Assembly: GCA_964535825.1 (NCBI GenBank)
Contig: CAZHUC010000007.1
Span: 40,055 to 104,054 of the forward strand
DNA length: 64,000 nt
Origin: CAZAQK01 sp964535825
GTDB taxonomy: Bacteria > Pseudomonadota > Alphaproteobacteria > Rickettsiales > SXRF01
Direction: 5' to 3'
A program made the translations under genes and the position numbers. The notes beneath the pieces were generated by a model. It was given only the letters and a program-made list of their open reading frames with translations, did not search any database and was not told where the DNA came from. This document shows positions 7,656-15,775 of the stretch, piece after piece (position 1 is the first letter of the stretch; every line of letters begins with the position of its first letter).

Positions 7656-9281
7656 ATGACAGACTCTGAAATAATGGAATATGATGTGGTGATCGTTGGC
7701 GGCGGCCCTGCCGGGCTTGCGGCTGCCATTCGCCTTCGGCAACTGGCGCAGGCGGGCGGGCACAGCCTTAGCGTATGCCTGCTGGAAAAAGGTTCTGAGA
7801 TCGGTGCACATATATTATCCGGTGCGGTGATAGAGCCACGCTCACTTACGGAACTTATACCTGACTGGATGGATAAGGGCGCACCTCTTCATATTCCAGT
7901 GAAAAAAGATAAATTTCTGTTCCTTACTAAAACATCGGCCATACCGCTGCCGACGCCACGCCATATGCACAATGAAGGCAATTATGTGGTAAGTCTTGGC
8001 CAGCTTTGCCGTTGGCTGGGTACGCAGGCAGAAGAGCTAGGGGTTCAGATATTCCCGGGCTTTCCGGCTGCAGAGCTTATAATAGAGAATGGCCGCGTTA
8101 CCGGTGTGAAGACCGGTGAGTTCGGCCGTGGCAAGAATGGCGAACAAAAAGACAGTTACCAACCGCCCATGGCCATTAAAGGGACATATGTATTATTGGC
8201 TGAAGGCTGCCGTGGCTCGCTTTCGCTGCATGCGATGAAGCAATTCAACCTGCGTGAGAAATCAGACCCGCAGACCTATGGTATCGGTATCAAGGAATTA
8301 TGGGAGGTCGATCCGGCCAAGCATAAGCCCGGCCATGTAATGCACACCATTGGCTGGCCGATGGATATGGAAACGTACGGCGGCTCATTCCTTTATCACT
8401 TCGAGAATAATCAGGTGGCGATCGGTTATGTCATCGGGCTGGATTACAAGAACCCGTATTTAGACCCATTCATGGAGTTCCAGCGTTTCAAGACGCATCC
8501 GGTCATTTCCAAACTACTCGAGGGCGGCAAGCGTATCAGTTACGGTGCGCGTGCGATAAACGAGGGCGGACTACAGTCATTGCCGAAGCTTACCTTCCCG
8601 GGTGGTGCGCTCATTGGTGATTCTGCCGGTTTCCTGAATGTTCCGAAGATCAAGGGAACACACACGGCCATGAAGTCTGGCATGTTGGCAGCGGATGCCG
8701 TATTTGCTTCACTGGCGGCGAATAGTTCGGATGAGATCACAGGCTATACGGAAGCTTTCAAGAAAAGCTGGCTTTATAAAGAGCTGCGCTCTGTGCGCAA
8801 TATCCGTCCGGGTTTCCGCTTGGGGCTTCTACCCGGCCTGTGGCTTGCCGCACTTGATACGTATGTTTTTCAGGGGAGAGCGCCATGGACGCTGCGCAAC
8901 CATCCGGATCACACGCAGCTGAAAGAAGCAAAATTCTCTAAAAAGATCGATTATCCAAAGCCGGATGGCAAGCTCACCTTTGACCGGCTTTCATCTGTTT
9001 TCTTGTCGAATACAAATCATGAGGAAGATCAGCCATCACATCTTACACTCAAGGATGCATCCGTGCCTGTATCTTACAATCTTGCTAAATACGATGCTCC
9101 GGAGCAGCGCTATTGTCCGGCTGGTGTGTATGAGATCGTGCGTGATGAAACCAGTGTTCGGTTGCAGATAAACGCGCAGAATTGCGTACATTGCAAAACC
9201 TGCGACATTAAAGATCCCACACAGAATATCGTGTGGAAAACGCCAGAAGGTGGCGGCGGGCCTAATTACCCCAATATGTAA
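7656..9281 (+). CDS. Electron transfer flavoprotein-ubiquinone oxidoreductase
   Basis: It passes electrons from ETF (fatty-acid and amino-acid dehydrogenases) to ubiquinone at the membrane. The 541 aa start with the FAD Rossmann motif (VVIVGGGPAGLAAAIRL, ~10-26). They carry the quinone-binding region (GGSFLYHFENNQVAIGYVIGLDY) and end in a ferredoxin-like 4Fe-4S domain with Cys in YCPAGVYE and CVHCKTCDIKDP. The end GGGGPNYPNM is characteristic. Length and order match the family fully. ATG 7656 is used; ATG 7674 is an alternative that would drop six residues. ETF subunits are not in the window. Confidence 0.95.
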   Translation: MTDSEIMEYDVVIVGGGPAGLAAAIRLRQLAQAGGHSLSVCLLEKGSEIGAHILSGAVIEPRSLTELIPDWMDKGAPLHIPVKKDKFLFLTKTSAIPLPTPRHMHNEGNYVVSLGQLCRWLGTQAEELGVQIFPGFPAAELIIENGRVTGVKTGEFGRGKNGEQKDSYQPPMAIKGTYVLLAEGCRGSLSLHAMKQFNLREKSDPQTYGIGIKELWEVDPAKHKPGHVMHTIGWPMDMETYGGSFLYHFENNQVAIGYVIGLDYKNPYLDPFMEFQRFKTHPVISKLLEGGKRISYGARAINEGGLQSLPKLTFPGGALIGDSAGFLNVPKIKGTHTAMKSGMLAADAVFASLAANSSDEITGYTEAFKKSWLYKELRSVRNIRPGFRLGLLPGLWLAALDTYVFQGRAPWTLRNHPDHTQLKEAKFSKKIDYPKPDGKLTFDRLSSVFLSNTNHEEDQPSHLTLKDASVPVSYNLAKYDAPEQRYCPAGVYEIVRDETSVRLQINAQNCVHCKTCDIKDPTQNIVWKTPEGGGGPNYPNM

Positions 9282-9287
9282 CCGGCG

Positions 9288-10100
9288 TTATACGTCGTAG
9301 AATTCTTTGGTATGTGTACCGTAGCGTTTGAATTTCTGCTTCAGTACATTCGTATCTTCGCGCAGCAGGATGCGTGGACGGTTCTCGATAAGCGCGGCAG
9401 CTGGTGATAATTTCTTTATTCCGAACATCTCGCTGGCCAGCATCGGATTCTCGCGAAGATCTTCAAACTTCACGATCTCAATATTCTCGCGCAGTTCAAA
9501 ATAGCGTTGGCAGAAGGCGTCATATATCTGGATCATCCTGTCCAGTTCATCGCCTTCTTCTATGGTGATACGACCGATCTCGTTCCAATATTTCGCAGCT
9601 TGCGGCAATTTGCCGTTTGCGATCGCACGCACTTTGCCAAGACGGCGCCAAGATTGAATAACATCGAACGGATGGCGTATCACCGCTATCACACGGAAAT
9701 GTTGAAACTCTACCAGCTGAGGAAGTATCGCGGTGTAAAGCGCATGATGCTTCATGGCGAGTGTGAAGTCTTTGCTCAGGCCATGCCGAACGAATGCTAT
9801 GGTGGAATCTTCACTATCAGGTGATTTTGCTATGCGTGAATCCTTGATGCTATCAAGAAGCGGTTTGCCATCAGCGGCGCGCAGGTCACGCAGAGGTTTT
9901 TCATTCAGTAATTGCGTGCGTCTCCAGACATAATCACCCACCAGCCATTTGCATAGCGGCATCGGTTTTTTCATTTGCTGGGCTTTGCGTTGCTGCCATT
10001 TGGGTTCATTAAGGCAGACAATATCAGGCAGGCAGTCGATCAAAGCGCCAAAAACCGTCAGTCCCGCGCGGGGAATGCCGGTTAGAATGACGTTCTGCAT
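9288..10100 (-). CDS. Sulfotransferase-family protein
   Basis: The 270 aa open with VILTGIPRAGLTVFGALIDCLPD, a P-loop-like 5'-PSB motif that binds the PAPS phosphate in sulfotransferases, followed by CLNEPKW. A 3'-PB-like piece, FRVIAVIRHPFDVIQSWRRLG (near residues 135-155), fits the same fold. Its acceptor is unknown and could be a lipid, glycan or protein. It converges on the ETF-QO gene with 6 bp between stops and lies 6 bp downstream of a 62-aa gene, suggesting a two-gene operon. Confidence 0.72.
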   Translation of the reverse strand: MQNVILTGIPRAGLTVFGALIDCLPDIVCLNEPKWQQRKAQQMKKPMPLCKWLVGDYVWRRTQLLNEKPLRDLRAADGKPLLDSIKDSRIAKSPDSEDSTIAFVRHGLSKDFTLAMKHHALYTAILPQLVEFQHFRVIAVIRHPFDVIQSWRRLGKVRAIANGKLPQAAKYWNEIGRITIEEGDELDRMIQIYDAFCQRYFELRENIEIVKFEDLRENPMLASEMFGIKKLSPAAALIENRPRILLREDTNVLKQKFKRYGTHTKEFYDV

Positions 10101-10106
10101 GAAAGA

Positions 10107-10295
10107 TTAAACGTTTTTGTATGCAACGGGCAGGTTGGTGTTCTTGTCGATCACCAGGTTGCCATCTTCGTAGGCAGCAGCCATATAACGGCCAACGCCA
10201 GACTTGATAAAAAGCACAGGTTTCACGGTCTTGCCATTGTATTTACGCAATTCTGTGACCTTACCACGGGCTTCCGGGTTATTTTTACTACTCAT
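10107..10295 (-). CDS. Small protein of unknown function (62 aa)
   Basis: I do not recognise this family. It is a compact basic protein with no membrane segment (TELRKYNGKTVKPVLFIKSG, then GRYMAAAYEDGNLVIDKNTN) and it looks like a small beta-rich domain. GAGAG lies a suitable distance ahead of the ATG at 10295. It is 6 bp upstream of the sulfotransferase gene and likely cotranscribed with it. Confidence 0.6.
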   Translation of the reverse strand: MSSKNNPEARGKVTELRKYNGKTVKPVLFIKSGVGRYMAAAYEDGNLVIDKNTNLPVAYKNV

Positions 10296-10461
10296 AAAAA
10301 ACTCTCTTTTTTAAAAATATGTATTTTTGTTAGGCGCGGATTCTATTAATATACTCGAAAGGTGCAAGTGTTTTATGCATGGCTTGCTTTTTGCTTATGT
10401 TATATTACCTGTGCCTGGGCTTGCCCGGCGTTGGGCGAATATTTATAACATGTTGTATCAT

Positions 10462-12231
10462 ATGTATAAACATAGAAATATTCTGGCTATTCTCCTGATG
10501 GGGGGATGCTTTGTAACTTACCCTGTGATCGCGGCATCACCCGATAAACCGAGTGCTGTGGCAGACAATACCGAGGCCGCGCAGGTAGAGGACATGCCTG
10601 AAACCGACAATTTCGGTGAGGGTTTTACGGCCAGTTACCTTGCCAGCCAGCATGCCAGTCGCAATGGCGATATCGATGCAGCGATACATTTCCTGCGCGA
10701 TGTGTACCGCCGTGATCCTTCGAACAGTGAGCTTGCAAGGAAGCTGCAAGGATTTCTGCTGCTGAATGGCGATACGGAAGAAGCACTGAAAATGTCAGAT
10801 GCTGTACGCAAATCTAATGTGCAAGATCCTATCGCAGCGCTGCTTGTAACGCTTCAGTCAGTAAAACGCGGCGATATGCAATCGGCAAAGAATATTCTTA
10901 CAGAATCATTCAAAGATGCATCCGGGCAGTTGTGGCTGCCGCTTGTATCCGCATGGCTTGATCTTAGCCTGCAAAAAATGGAAAAGCCCATCACGCTGGA
11001 ATCCATGTCGGTGGACGTGGGCAGGGCAGCGCCTGTGGTCAATTATCATCTGGCATTGATAAACGATAAGGCTGGCTTCGAAGATGCAGCTGCAAAGAAT
11101 TTCCGCGATGCTGTAGAAGATGTTGAGAATCCGCCATCACGTGTGTTCGCTGCGCTGCAGGCTTTCTATAAGAATAATAATTCTCCGGAAGTGCTGAAAT
11201 CCATCATTGATGCGAATAAAGATAAAGAAGCATACTCCGAAGCAGCAACGGCAAAAATAAGTAACACTTCAGATGGTATCGCTGAGGTACTCTACACCAT
11301 GGGCAGCATCATGCTGGGTGCGAATGTGAATCAGGATGCGATCATTTATTTGCATTTGGCCACATATCTGCGCTCTGATTTTCCTGCTGCGTCGCAGGCA
11401 TTGGGTGAGGCATACAGTTCGATCCAGCAGTTCGCTAAATCGAATGAGGCCTTCGGCAAGATAAGGGAATCCAGTCACCTGCATGCATCAGCGCAGATAA
11501 ATATTGCATTAAACCTGCAGCGCATGGGTAAGCATTCTGAGGCGATTGCTTTGCTGGACCGTATCGGCAAAAAGAAAGAAACAGCCTATGATGCCATGGT
11601 CATTAAAGGCGATGTACTGCGCAGCAATATGAACCTTGCAGAATCTGTTGCTGCCTATTCACAGGCGATCAAGCAAATAACTGAGCCAGATTCAAAGCAT
11701 TGGGCCGTGTACTTTGCCCGCGGCGCGACCTATGAGCGCATGGGAAAATGGGACGAGGCAGAAAAAGACCTTCAGCAGGCACTTGTCCTGCAGCCGGATC
11801 AGCCGGATGTTCTCAATTATCTGGGTTATAGCTGGCTTACCCAAGGACGAAACCTTGAAGAAGCCAAGAGCATGATCGCCAAGGCACTCTCCATGAAACC
11901 TCATGACCCGCAGATCATCGATAGTATGGGCTGGGCATTTTATATCGTGGGGGATTATTCGAGGGCAGCGAAATATCTTGAAAAAGCGGTGGACCTGATA
12001 CCGAGTGATACCACGGTGAATGAGCATCTTGGCGATGTGTACTGGTTGCAGGGTCGCAAGGCAGAAGCGCGCTTCCAGTGGGAGCGTTCTATTACGTTCT
12101 CGGATGATGAGAGTGTCAAGGAAGCCATTCGCAAAAAGATCCGCGATGGTGTGTATGCTGCTCCTGGCTCAGGTGTAAGGCCTCCTGTGGTTGCCTCCCA
12201 GCGCCTGCGGGAAGACGATCCTGCCAATTAG
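10462..12231 (+). CDS. TPR-repeat protein, exported
   Basis: This is a scaffold-type protein of 589 aa from the ATG at 10462. The hydrophobic signal (NILAILLMGGCFVTYPVIAA) follows at once; the open frame extends further upstream but would bury it. The body consists of successive helical pairs. The clearest tetratricopeptide units are in the last third (HWAVYFARGATYERMGKWDEA, DVLNYLGYSWLTQGRNLEEA, PQIIDSMGWAFYIVGDYSRA, TTVNEHLGDVYWLQGRKAEA). The C-terminus is charged and flexible. Homologues often sit upstream of ispE in alphas, as here (11 bp gap). A role in envelope assembly is inferred. Confidence 0.8.
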   Translation: MYKHRNILAILLMGGCFVTYPVIAASPDKPSAVADNTEAAQVEDMPETDNFGEGFTASYLASQHASRNGDIDAAIHFLRDVYRRDPSNSELARKLQGFLLLNGDTEEALKMSDAVRKSNVQDPIAALLVTLQSVKRGDMQSAKNILTESFKDASGQLWLPLVSAWLDLSLQKMEKPITLESMSVDVGRAAPVVNYHLALINDKAGFEDAAAKNFRDAVEDVENPPSRVFAALQAFYKNNNSPEVLKSIIDANKDKEAYSEAATAKISNTSDGIAEVLYTMGSIMLGANVNQDAIIYLHLATYLRSDFPAASQALGEAYSSIQQFAKSNEAFGKIRESSHLHASAQINIALNLQRMGKHSEAIALLDRIGKKKETAYDAMVIKGDVLRSNMNLAESVAAYSQAIKQITEPDSKHWAVYFARGATYERMGKWDEAEKDLQQALVLQPDQPDVLNYLGYSWLTQGRNLEEAKSMIAKALSMKPHDPQIIDSMGWAFYIVGDYSRAAKYLEKAVDLIPSDTTVNEHLGDVYWLQGRKAEARFQWERSITFSDDESVKEAIRKKIRDGVYAAPGSGVRPPVVASQRLREDDPAN

Positions 12232-12242
12232 CTTTTATCCTG

Positions 12243-13094
12243 ATGCACTCGATCACCGTTCACGCTCCGGCAAAGCTTAACCTGTTTTTGCACATCACCG
12301 GCAAGCGGGCGGATGGCTATCATCTCATCCATAGTCTTGTGGTGTTCACTGAGTTCGGTGATACACTTCAATGTAAGAGCGCAGATGGTATCTCATTGGA
12401 GATTACAGGGGAATTTGCGCCAGCACTGGCTGATGACACAGCAAATAATCTGGTACTTAAGGCGGCGCAGCTTTTGAGCCCTTACGCAAAGGGGCAAGGC
12501 GCGCACATTACTCTGCATAAAAATATTCCCATGGGGGCAGGGCTTGGCGGCGGATCAGCCGATGCGGCGGCAGTGCTACATGCGTTGTGTGATCTGTGGA
12601 AGCTATCGATTGACCGGCAAGCGCTTATGGATATGGCGCTCACGTTGGGTAGTGATGTGCCTGTGTGTTATGATGCTAAGGCTGCGCTTATTTCAGGTAT
12701 CGGTGAGAAGATAACGCCGGTTTCATGGCATGAGGATATGTGGGTTCTGCTGGTAAATCCACGCAAACCATTGCTCACTGCGGATGTATATAAAAAATCA
12801 GGCGGTAAAACGGTTGAAGAAGGAGCAAATAATAATATAGATATTAAGGCGATTCATTCACATACGCGTAATATGCTGGAAGCTCCTGCCATAGCCATGA
12901 TGCCGGAGATACAGGACATTATTGGCACAATAAGTAGTGCATCAGGGTGTCAGTTGGCGCGTATGTCAGGTAGCGGGGCGACATGTTTTGGCGTATTTGA
13001 TTCCCGGCAAAATTTAAAAACTGCTGAAGCAGCCATAAGGAAAAACTTTCCCTCTTACTGGGTTACAGCGACAAGGACAAAAAATGGGCGGTAA
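12243..13094 (+). CDS. ispE: 4-diphosphocytidyl-2-C-methyl-D-erythritol kinase
   Basis: A GHMP-family kinase that phosphorylates CDP-ME in the non-mevalonate (MEP) isoprenoid pathway. The N-terminus HAPAKLNLFLHITGKRADGYH is the IspE signature. The ATP loop is PMGAGLGGGSADAAAVL (near 97-113) and the C-terminal GHMP motif is ARMSGSGATCFGVF. The 283 aa length is normal. It shares 11 bp with the next gene and follows the TPR gene closely. Confidence 0.95.
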   Translation: MHSITVHAPAKLNLFLHITGKRADGYHLIHSLVVFTEFGDTLQCKSADGISLEITGEFAPALADDTANNLVLKAAQLLSPYAKGQGAHITLHKNIPMGAGLGGGSADAAAVLHALCDLWKLSIDRQALMDMALTLGSDVPVCYDAKAALISGIGEKITPVSWHEDMWVLLVNPRKPLLTADVYKKSGGKTVEEGANNNIDIKAIHSHTRNMLEAPAIAMMPEIQDIIGTISSASGCQLARMSGSGATCFGVFDSRQNLKTAEAAIRKNFPSYWVTATRTKNGR

Positions 13095-13509
13095 ACGTAA
13101 TAAAGTACGCTATCAGAGCACGCCTAAGAAGCGTGTGGAGATCATATTGACGGGGATGGTATACCTCATGTTCCGTGATGAAGATGCTATTGCAACAGCT
13201 CAAAAAGGAGACCTGCTGGTTTTCCCTAACAACGAGGCCCTACACACTAACAGGCAGGGTGAATATGAAGCAACGGGCTTTACCGGCTATTTTAAGGTCG
13301 ATGTATGCAGTGGTAAGGAATGGCTGCCGGTTCTGATCCAGAGTATCTTTCCCGAACATGAGAATCATTTCAGCAAATCAGAACGTCCGATCGACACATT
13401 CAACCTGATCGCAGAGATACTGGAAGGCATGAAAGAAAAAACCCTGCTGCGTACATACCGTGAACATTTTATTCCGGAAGACGCAGCAGGGGAAGAAGAC
13501 GTAGATTAG
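13084..13509 (+). CDS. Unknown protein (141 aa)
   Basis: I do not recognise this protein. It starts inside ispE (11-bp overlap) and ends 4 bp into the stop region of the convergent DsbA-like gene. It is soluble and opens with a basic segment (GGKRNKVRYQSTPKKRVE), then a hydrophobic strand pair. TGFTGYFKVDVCSGKEWLPVLIQSIFP follows, and the tail is acidic (EDAAGEEDVD). It ends in TAG. It is a real gene by its tight spacing and normal codon use, but no function can be inferred. Confidence 0.6.
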   Translation: MGGKRNKVRYQSTPKKRVEIILTGMVYLMFRDEDAIATAQKGDLLVFPNNEALHTNRQGEYEATGFTGYFKVDVCSGKEWLPVLIQSIFPEHENHFSKSERPIDTFNLIAEILEGMKEKTLLRTYREHFIPEDAAGEEDVD

Positions 13510-14354
13510 TTCGCTTTTGCAGGTGCGGCAGCAGCTTTGCCATCATCTTCCGGCTTACGGCCGGCACGAACATTCTCAATTACTTTCTTGAGGTCATCGA
13601 GTTCCATAGCGCCAGGCAGGAAGTGATCGTTAAGAATCAGTGCTGGCGTGCCGCGTACACCGAGATCAGCGCCAAGCTTGCGCATTTTATCAAGAACGGC
13701 TGTCACTTCTGGTTTCGCCATTTCTGCTTTTAGCTTTGCTGAATCGATGCCTTCTTTCTGGGCCAGTTCCAGCAGGTTCTTTTCTTCAAACTTGCCTTCA
13801 TGTTTCATCAGCGCGCTATGGTAAGCAAAATATTTCTCTTTTGCTACGCGGTTTGCTGCAACAGCAGCGCGGGCAGCCAGTGCTGAATCTTCACTGAGGA
13901 TTGGAAATTCCTTGAATACCACGCGCACTTTCTTATCGTCTTTAAGCAGTTGTGTAATGGTTGGAAGCATGTGTTTGCAATAACCGCAATGATAGTCATA
14001 GAACTCTACTAGTGTAATATCCGCGGTCTTTTCATCGCCTACGGAAGGAGAATCCGGGTCATTGTATAGGTTTGCTTTATTAGCAGCGATAGCATCACTG
14101 GTCTTTTTCTGAGCTTCAGCTTCTTGCTTTTCACGCATTTTCTGAACGGCCTGCATGATCATTTCTGGTTCATTCATCAGCGCTTCTTTAATAAGAGCTG
14201 GCAGTTCAGCGCGTGTTACCGGTGCGTTTGGTGCAGCAGCTGGTGCTGGGGTTGCGATCGCAGGGGCAGCGGCTGGTGCATCTGCTTGTGCGAATGCGGC
14301 AAACGGCAGCGCAATAGTAGAAAGTGTCAGAATAGTGAACCGTGAAAACTTCAT
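13506..14354 (-). CDS. DsbA-family protein (Com1/ScsC-like)
   Basis: This is an exported thiol-disulfide oxidoreductase of 282 aa. The signal peptide is MKFSRFTILTLSTIALPFAAFA. An Ala/Pro-rich linker and a helical N-terminal segment (ALIKEALMNEPEMIMQAVQKM), typical of ScsC/Com1-type proteins and often used for oligomerisation, precede the thioredoxin domain. The active site is CGYC (Cys123, Cys126) in FYDYHCGYCKHMLP, and the cis-Pro loop is GVRGTPALILN. It overlaps the end of the convergent 141-aa gene by 4 bp and has AGGAGG ahead of the start. Confidence 0.88.
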   Translation of the reverse strand: MKFSRFTILTLSTIALPFAAFAQADAPAAAPAIATPAPAAAPNAPVTRAELPALIKEALMNEPEMIMQAVQKMREKQEAEAQKKTSDAIAANKANLYNDPDSPSVGDEKTADITLVEFYDYHCGYCKHMLPTITQLLKDDKKVRVVFKEFPILSEDSALAARAAVAANRVAKEKYFAYHSALMKHEGKFEEKNLLELAQKEGIDSAKLKAEMAKPEVTAVLDKMRKLGADLGVRGTPALILNDHFLPGAMELDDLKKVIENVRAGRKPEDDGKAAAAPAKAN

Positions 14355-14425
14355 GCAAATCCTCCTTGTGCATTGGAAGGATAATTTGTATCGCGGATCA
14401 GCAAAATTGTATAGGCAATTTTCGC

Positions 14426-15775
14426 CTAAATAACAGAGTCTGCTTTCTCTTTCTTTACCTTTAACTGATTGGCACGCGCTTTAACATCCTGCGCACGCAA
14501 ATGGCCGGGTGTGCCTGATGGTAATGTTCGTAGTGCCAGATCTGCCTGTTTGATAGCGGCATCATGGTCATCTGCAAGCATCGCCTCTTCAGATAAAGCA
14601 AGGTAAGACATGCCAAGATTGCCTTTTTTGCCATATGCGGTTGCCAGCAAACGCCATGTCAGTGGATTGGATTTGTCTATGCTGCTTGCCTTTTCCAGAT
14701 GCTGGGTGGCGGATGCCACCAGATCTTCCGATTGCGCCAGTTCAACCTTTGCCAGATCGGTGAGTATCAGCGCGGAAGTGGGGTAAAGCTGTGCTGCTTT
14801 ACGATAAGAAGACAGCGCATCAGCTACCTTGCCGTTCTCGAACAGTATCTGACCTTTTAATTCATGCAGGAAGGCATCATTCGGGTATTCCTTCAGGAGT
14901 GAATCCATCTGTTCTACCGCGCGTTCAAGGTCGGGCATTTTGTAATATGCGATGGCATGGGCGAGGCGGGCGGGCACGGATTTATCGGAAATAGGATATT
15001 TCTGGAAGGTGCGCTCTGGTGATTCCATGAAGCTATAGAGCTTAGCGACCATGCGTTTATGCATCAGATTATAGGTAGAAGGATAGCTGCCTTCAGGTAT
15101 CTTTGAATTTTCGATATGGTTGCGGACATGCTCGATACGGCTGGAACTCAGCGGGTGGGTCAGCAGGTAAGGGTCTGGCCGGTTGGAGTGAAGGCGCTCA
15201 TTACGTTGCAAAAGGAGTAGTGTTTGCAGTAACCCGCTGGAGGAGATACCTAGTGAATCCAGATAACGCAACGCAGCCTGATCCGCGGCTTCTTCATTGG
15301 CGCGGGAATAGGCCAGGAAGTTCCTCGCTACGGTACTGCTACCACCGCCGATGACCGCTGCAGCGGCTTCTGGTTTTTTGGTTGCGACCGCGGCGGCTGC
15401 GCCCAGTACATAGGTGAAGATCGTGCCGATCTGCGCATCCTTCAATTTTTCTGTGCCTTGAGCAAGATGGCCGCCGGCAATGTGGCCGGTCTCGTGTGCC
15501 ATAACGCCGATCAGCACTGCTGGATTATCGGCTTCCAGTATGAGGCCTGCATGAATGAACATATTAGCACCACCTGCCACGAAGGCATTGATGCTGTCCT
15601 GATTCACAATGAACAGTTTTACTGATTTTGGCTTGAGCCCAGCGGTTTTAAAAATGGGGTCGGCGTAGGTGCGAAGCGTATGTTCGATCTCCGCATCGCG
15701 TATCAGTGGCACGGCAAAAGCTTGAAAGGGCAAGAGCCACGCTACCAATAGCGATGCGAGGAATCGTTTAGTCAT
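14426..15775 (-). CDS. M48-family periplasmic metalloprotease with TPRs (BepA-like)
   Basis: This envelope protease/chaperone is likely involved in outer-membrane protein quality control, as BepA is. It has a signal peptide, then a zinc site HETGH (within VMAHETGHIAGGH, near residue 95). The third ligand Glu is probably in YSRANEEAADQAAL. A C-terminal series of TPR-like helices (residues ~250-440) follows. The ATG at 15775 overlaps the rne stop as ATGACTAA, so translation is probably coupled to RNase E; a TTG at 15784 is possible. Confidence 0.86.
   Translation of the reverse strand: MTKRFLASLLVAWLLPFQAFAVPLIRDAEIEHTLRTYADPIFKTAGLKPKSVKLFIVNQDSINAFVAGGANMFIHAGLILEADNPAVLIGVMAHETGHIAGGHLAQGTEKLKDAQIGTIFTYVLGAAAAVATKKPEAAAAVIGGGSSTVARNFLAYSRANEEAADQAALRYLDSLGISSSGLLQTLLLLQRNERLHSNRPDPYLLTHPLSSSRIEHVRNHIENSKIPEGSYPSTYNLMHKRMVAKLYSFMESPERTFQKYPISDKSVPARLAHAIAYYKMPDLERAVEQMDSLLKEYPNDAFLHELKGQILFENGKVADALSSYRKAAQLYPTSALILTDLAKVELAQSEDLVASATQHLEKASSIDKSNPLTWRLLATAYGKKGNLGMSYLALSEEAMLADDHDAAIKQADLALRTLPSGTPGHLRAQDVKARANQLKVKKEKADSVI

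Noticed and set aside
13506..14354. A recent duplication of the DsbA-like gene at 3139-3930
   Set aside because: The two differ in active site (CGYC against CPHC), N-terminal region and overall sequence, so they are old paralogues of different subfamilies.
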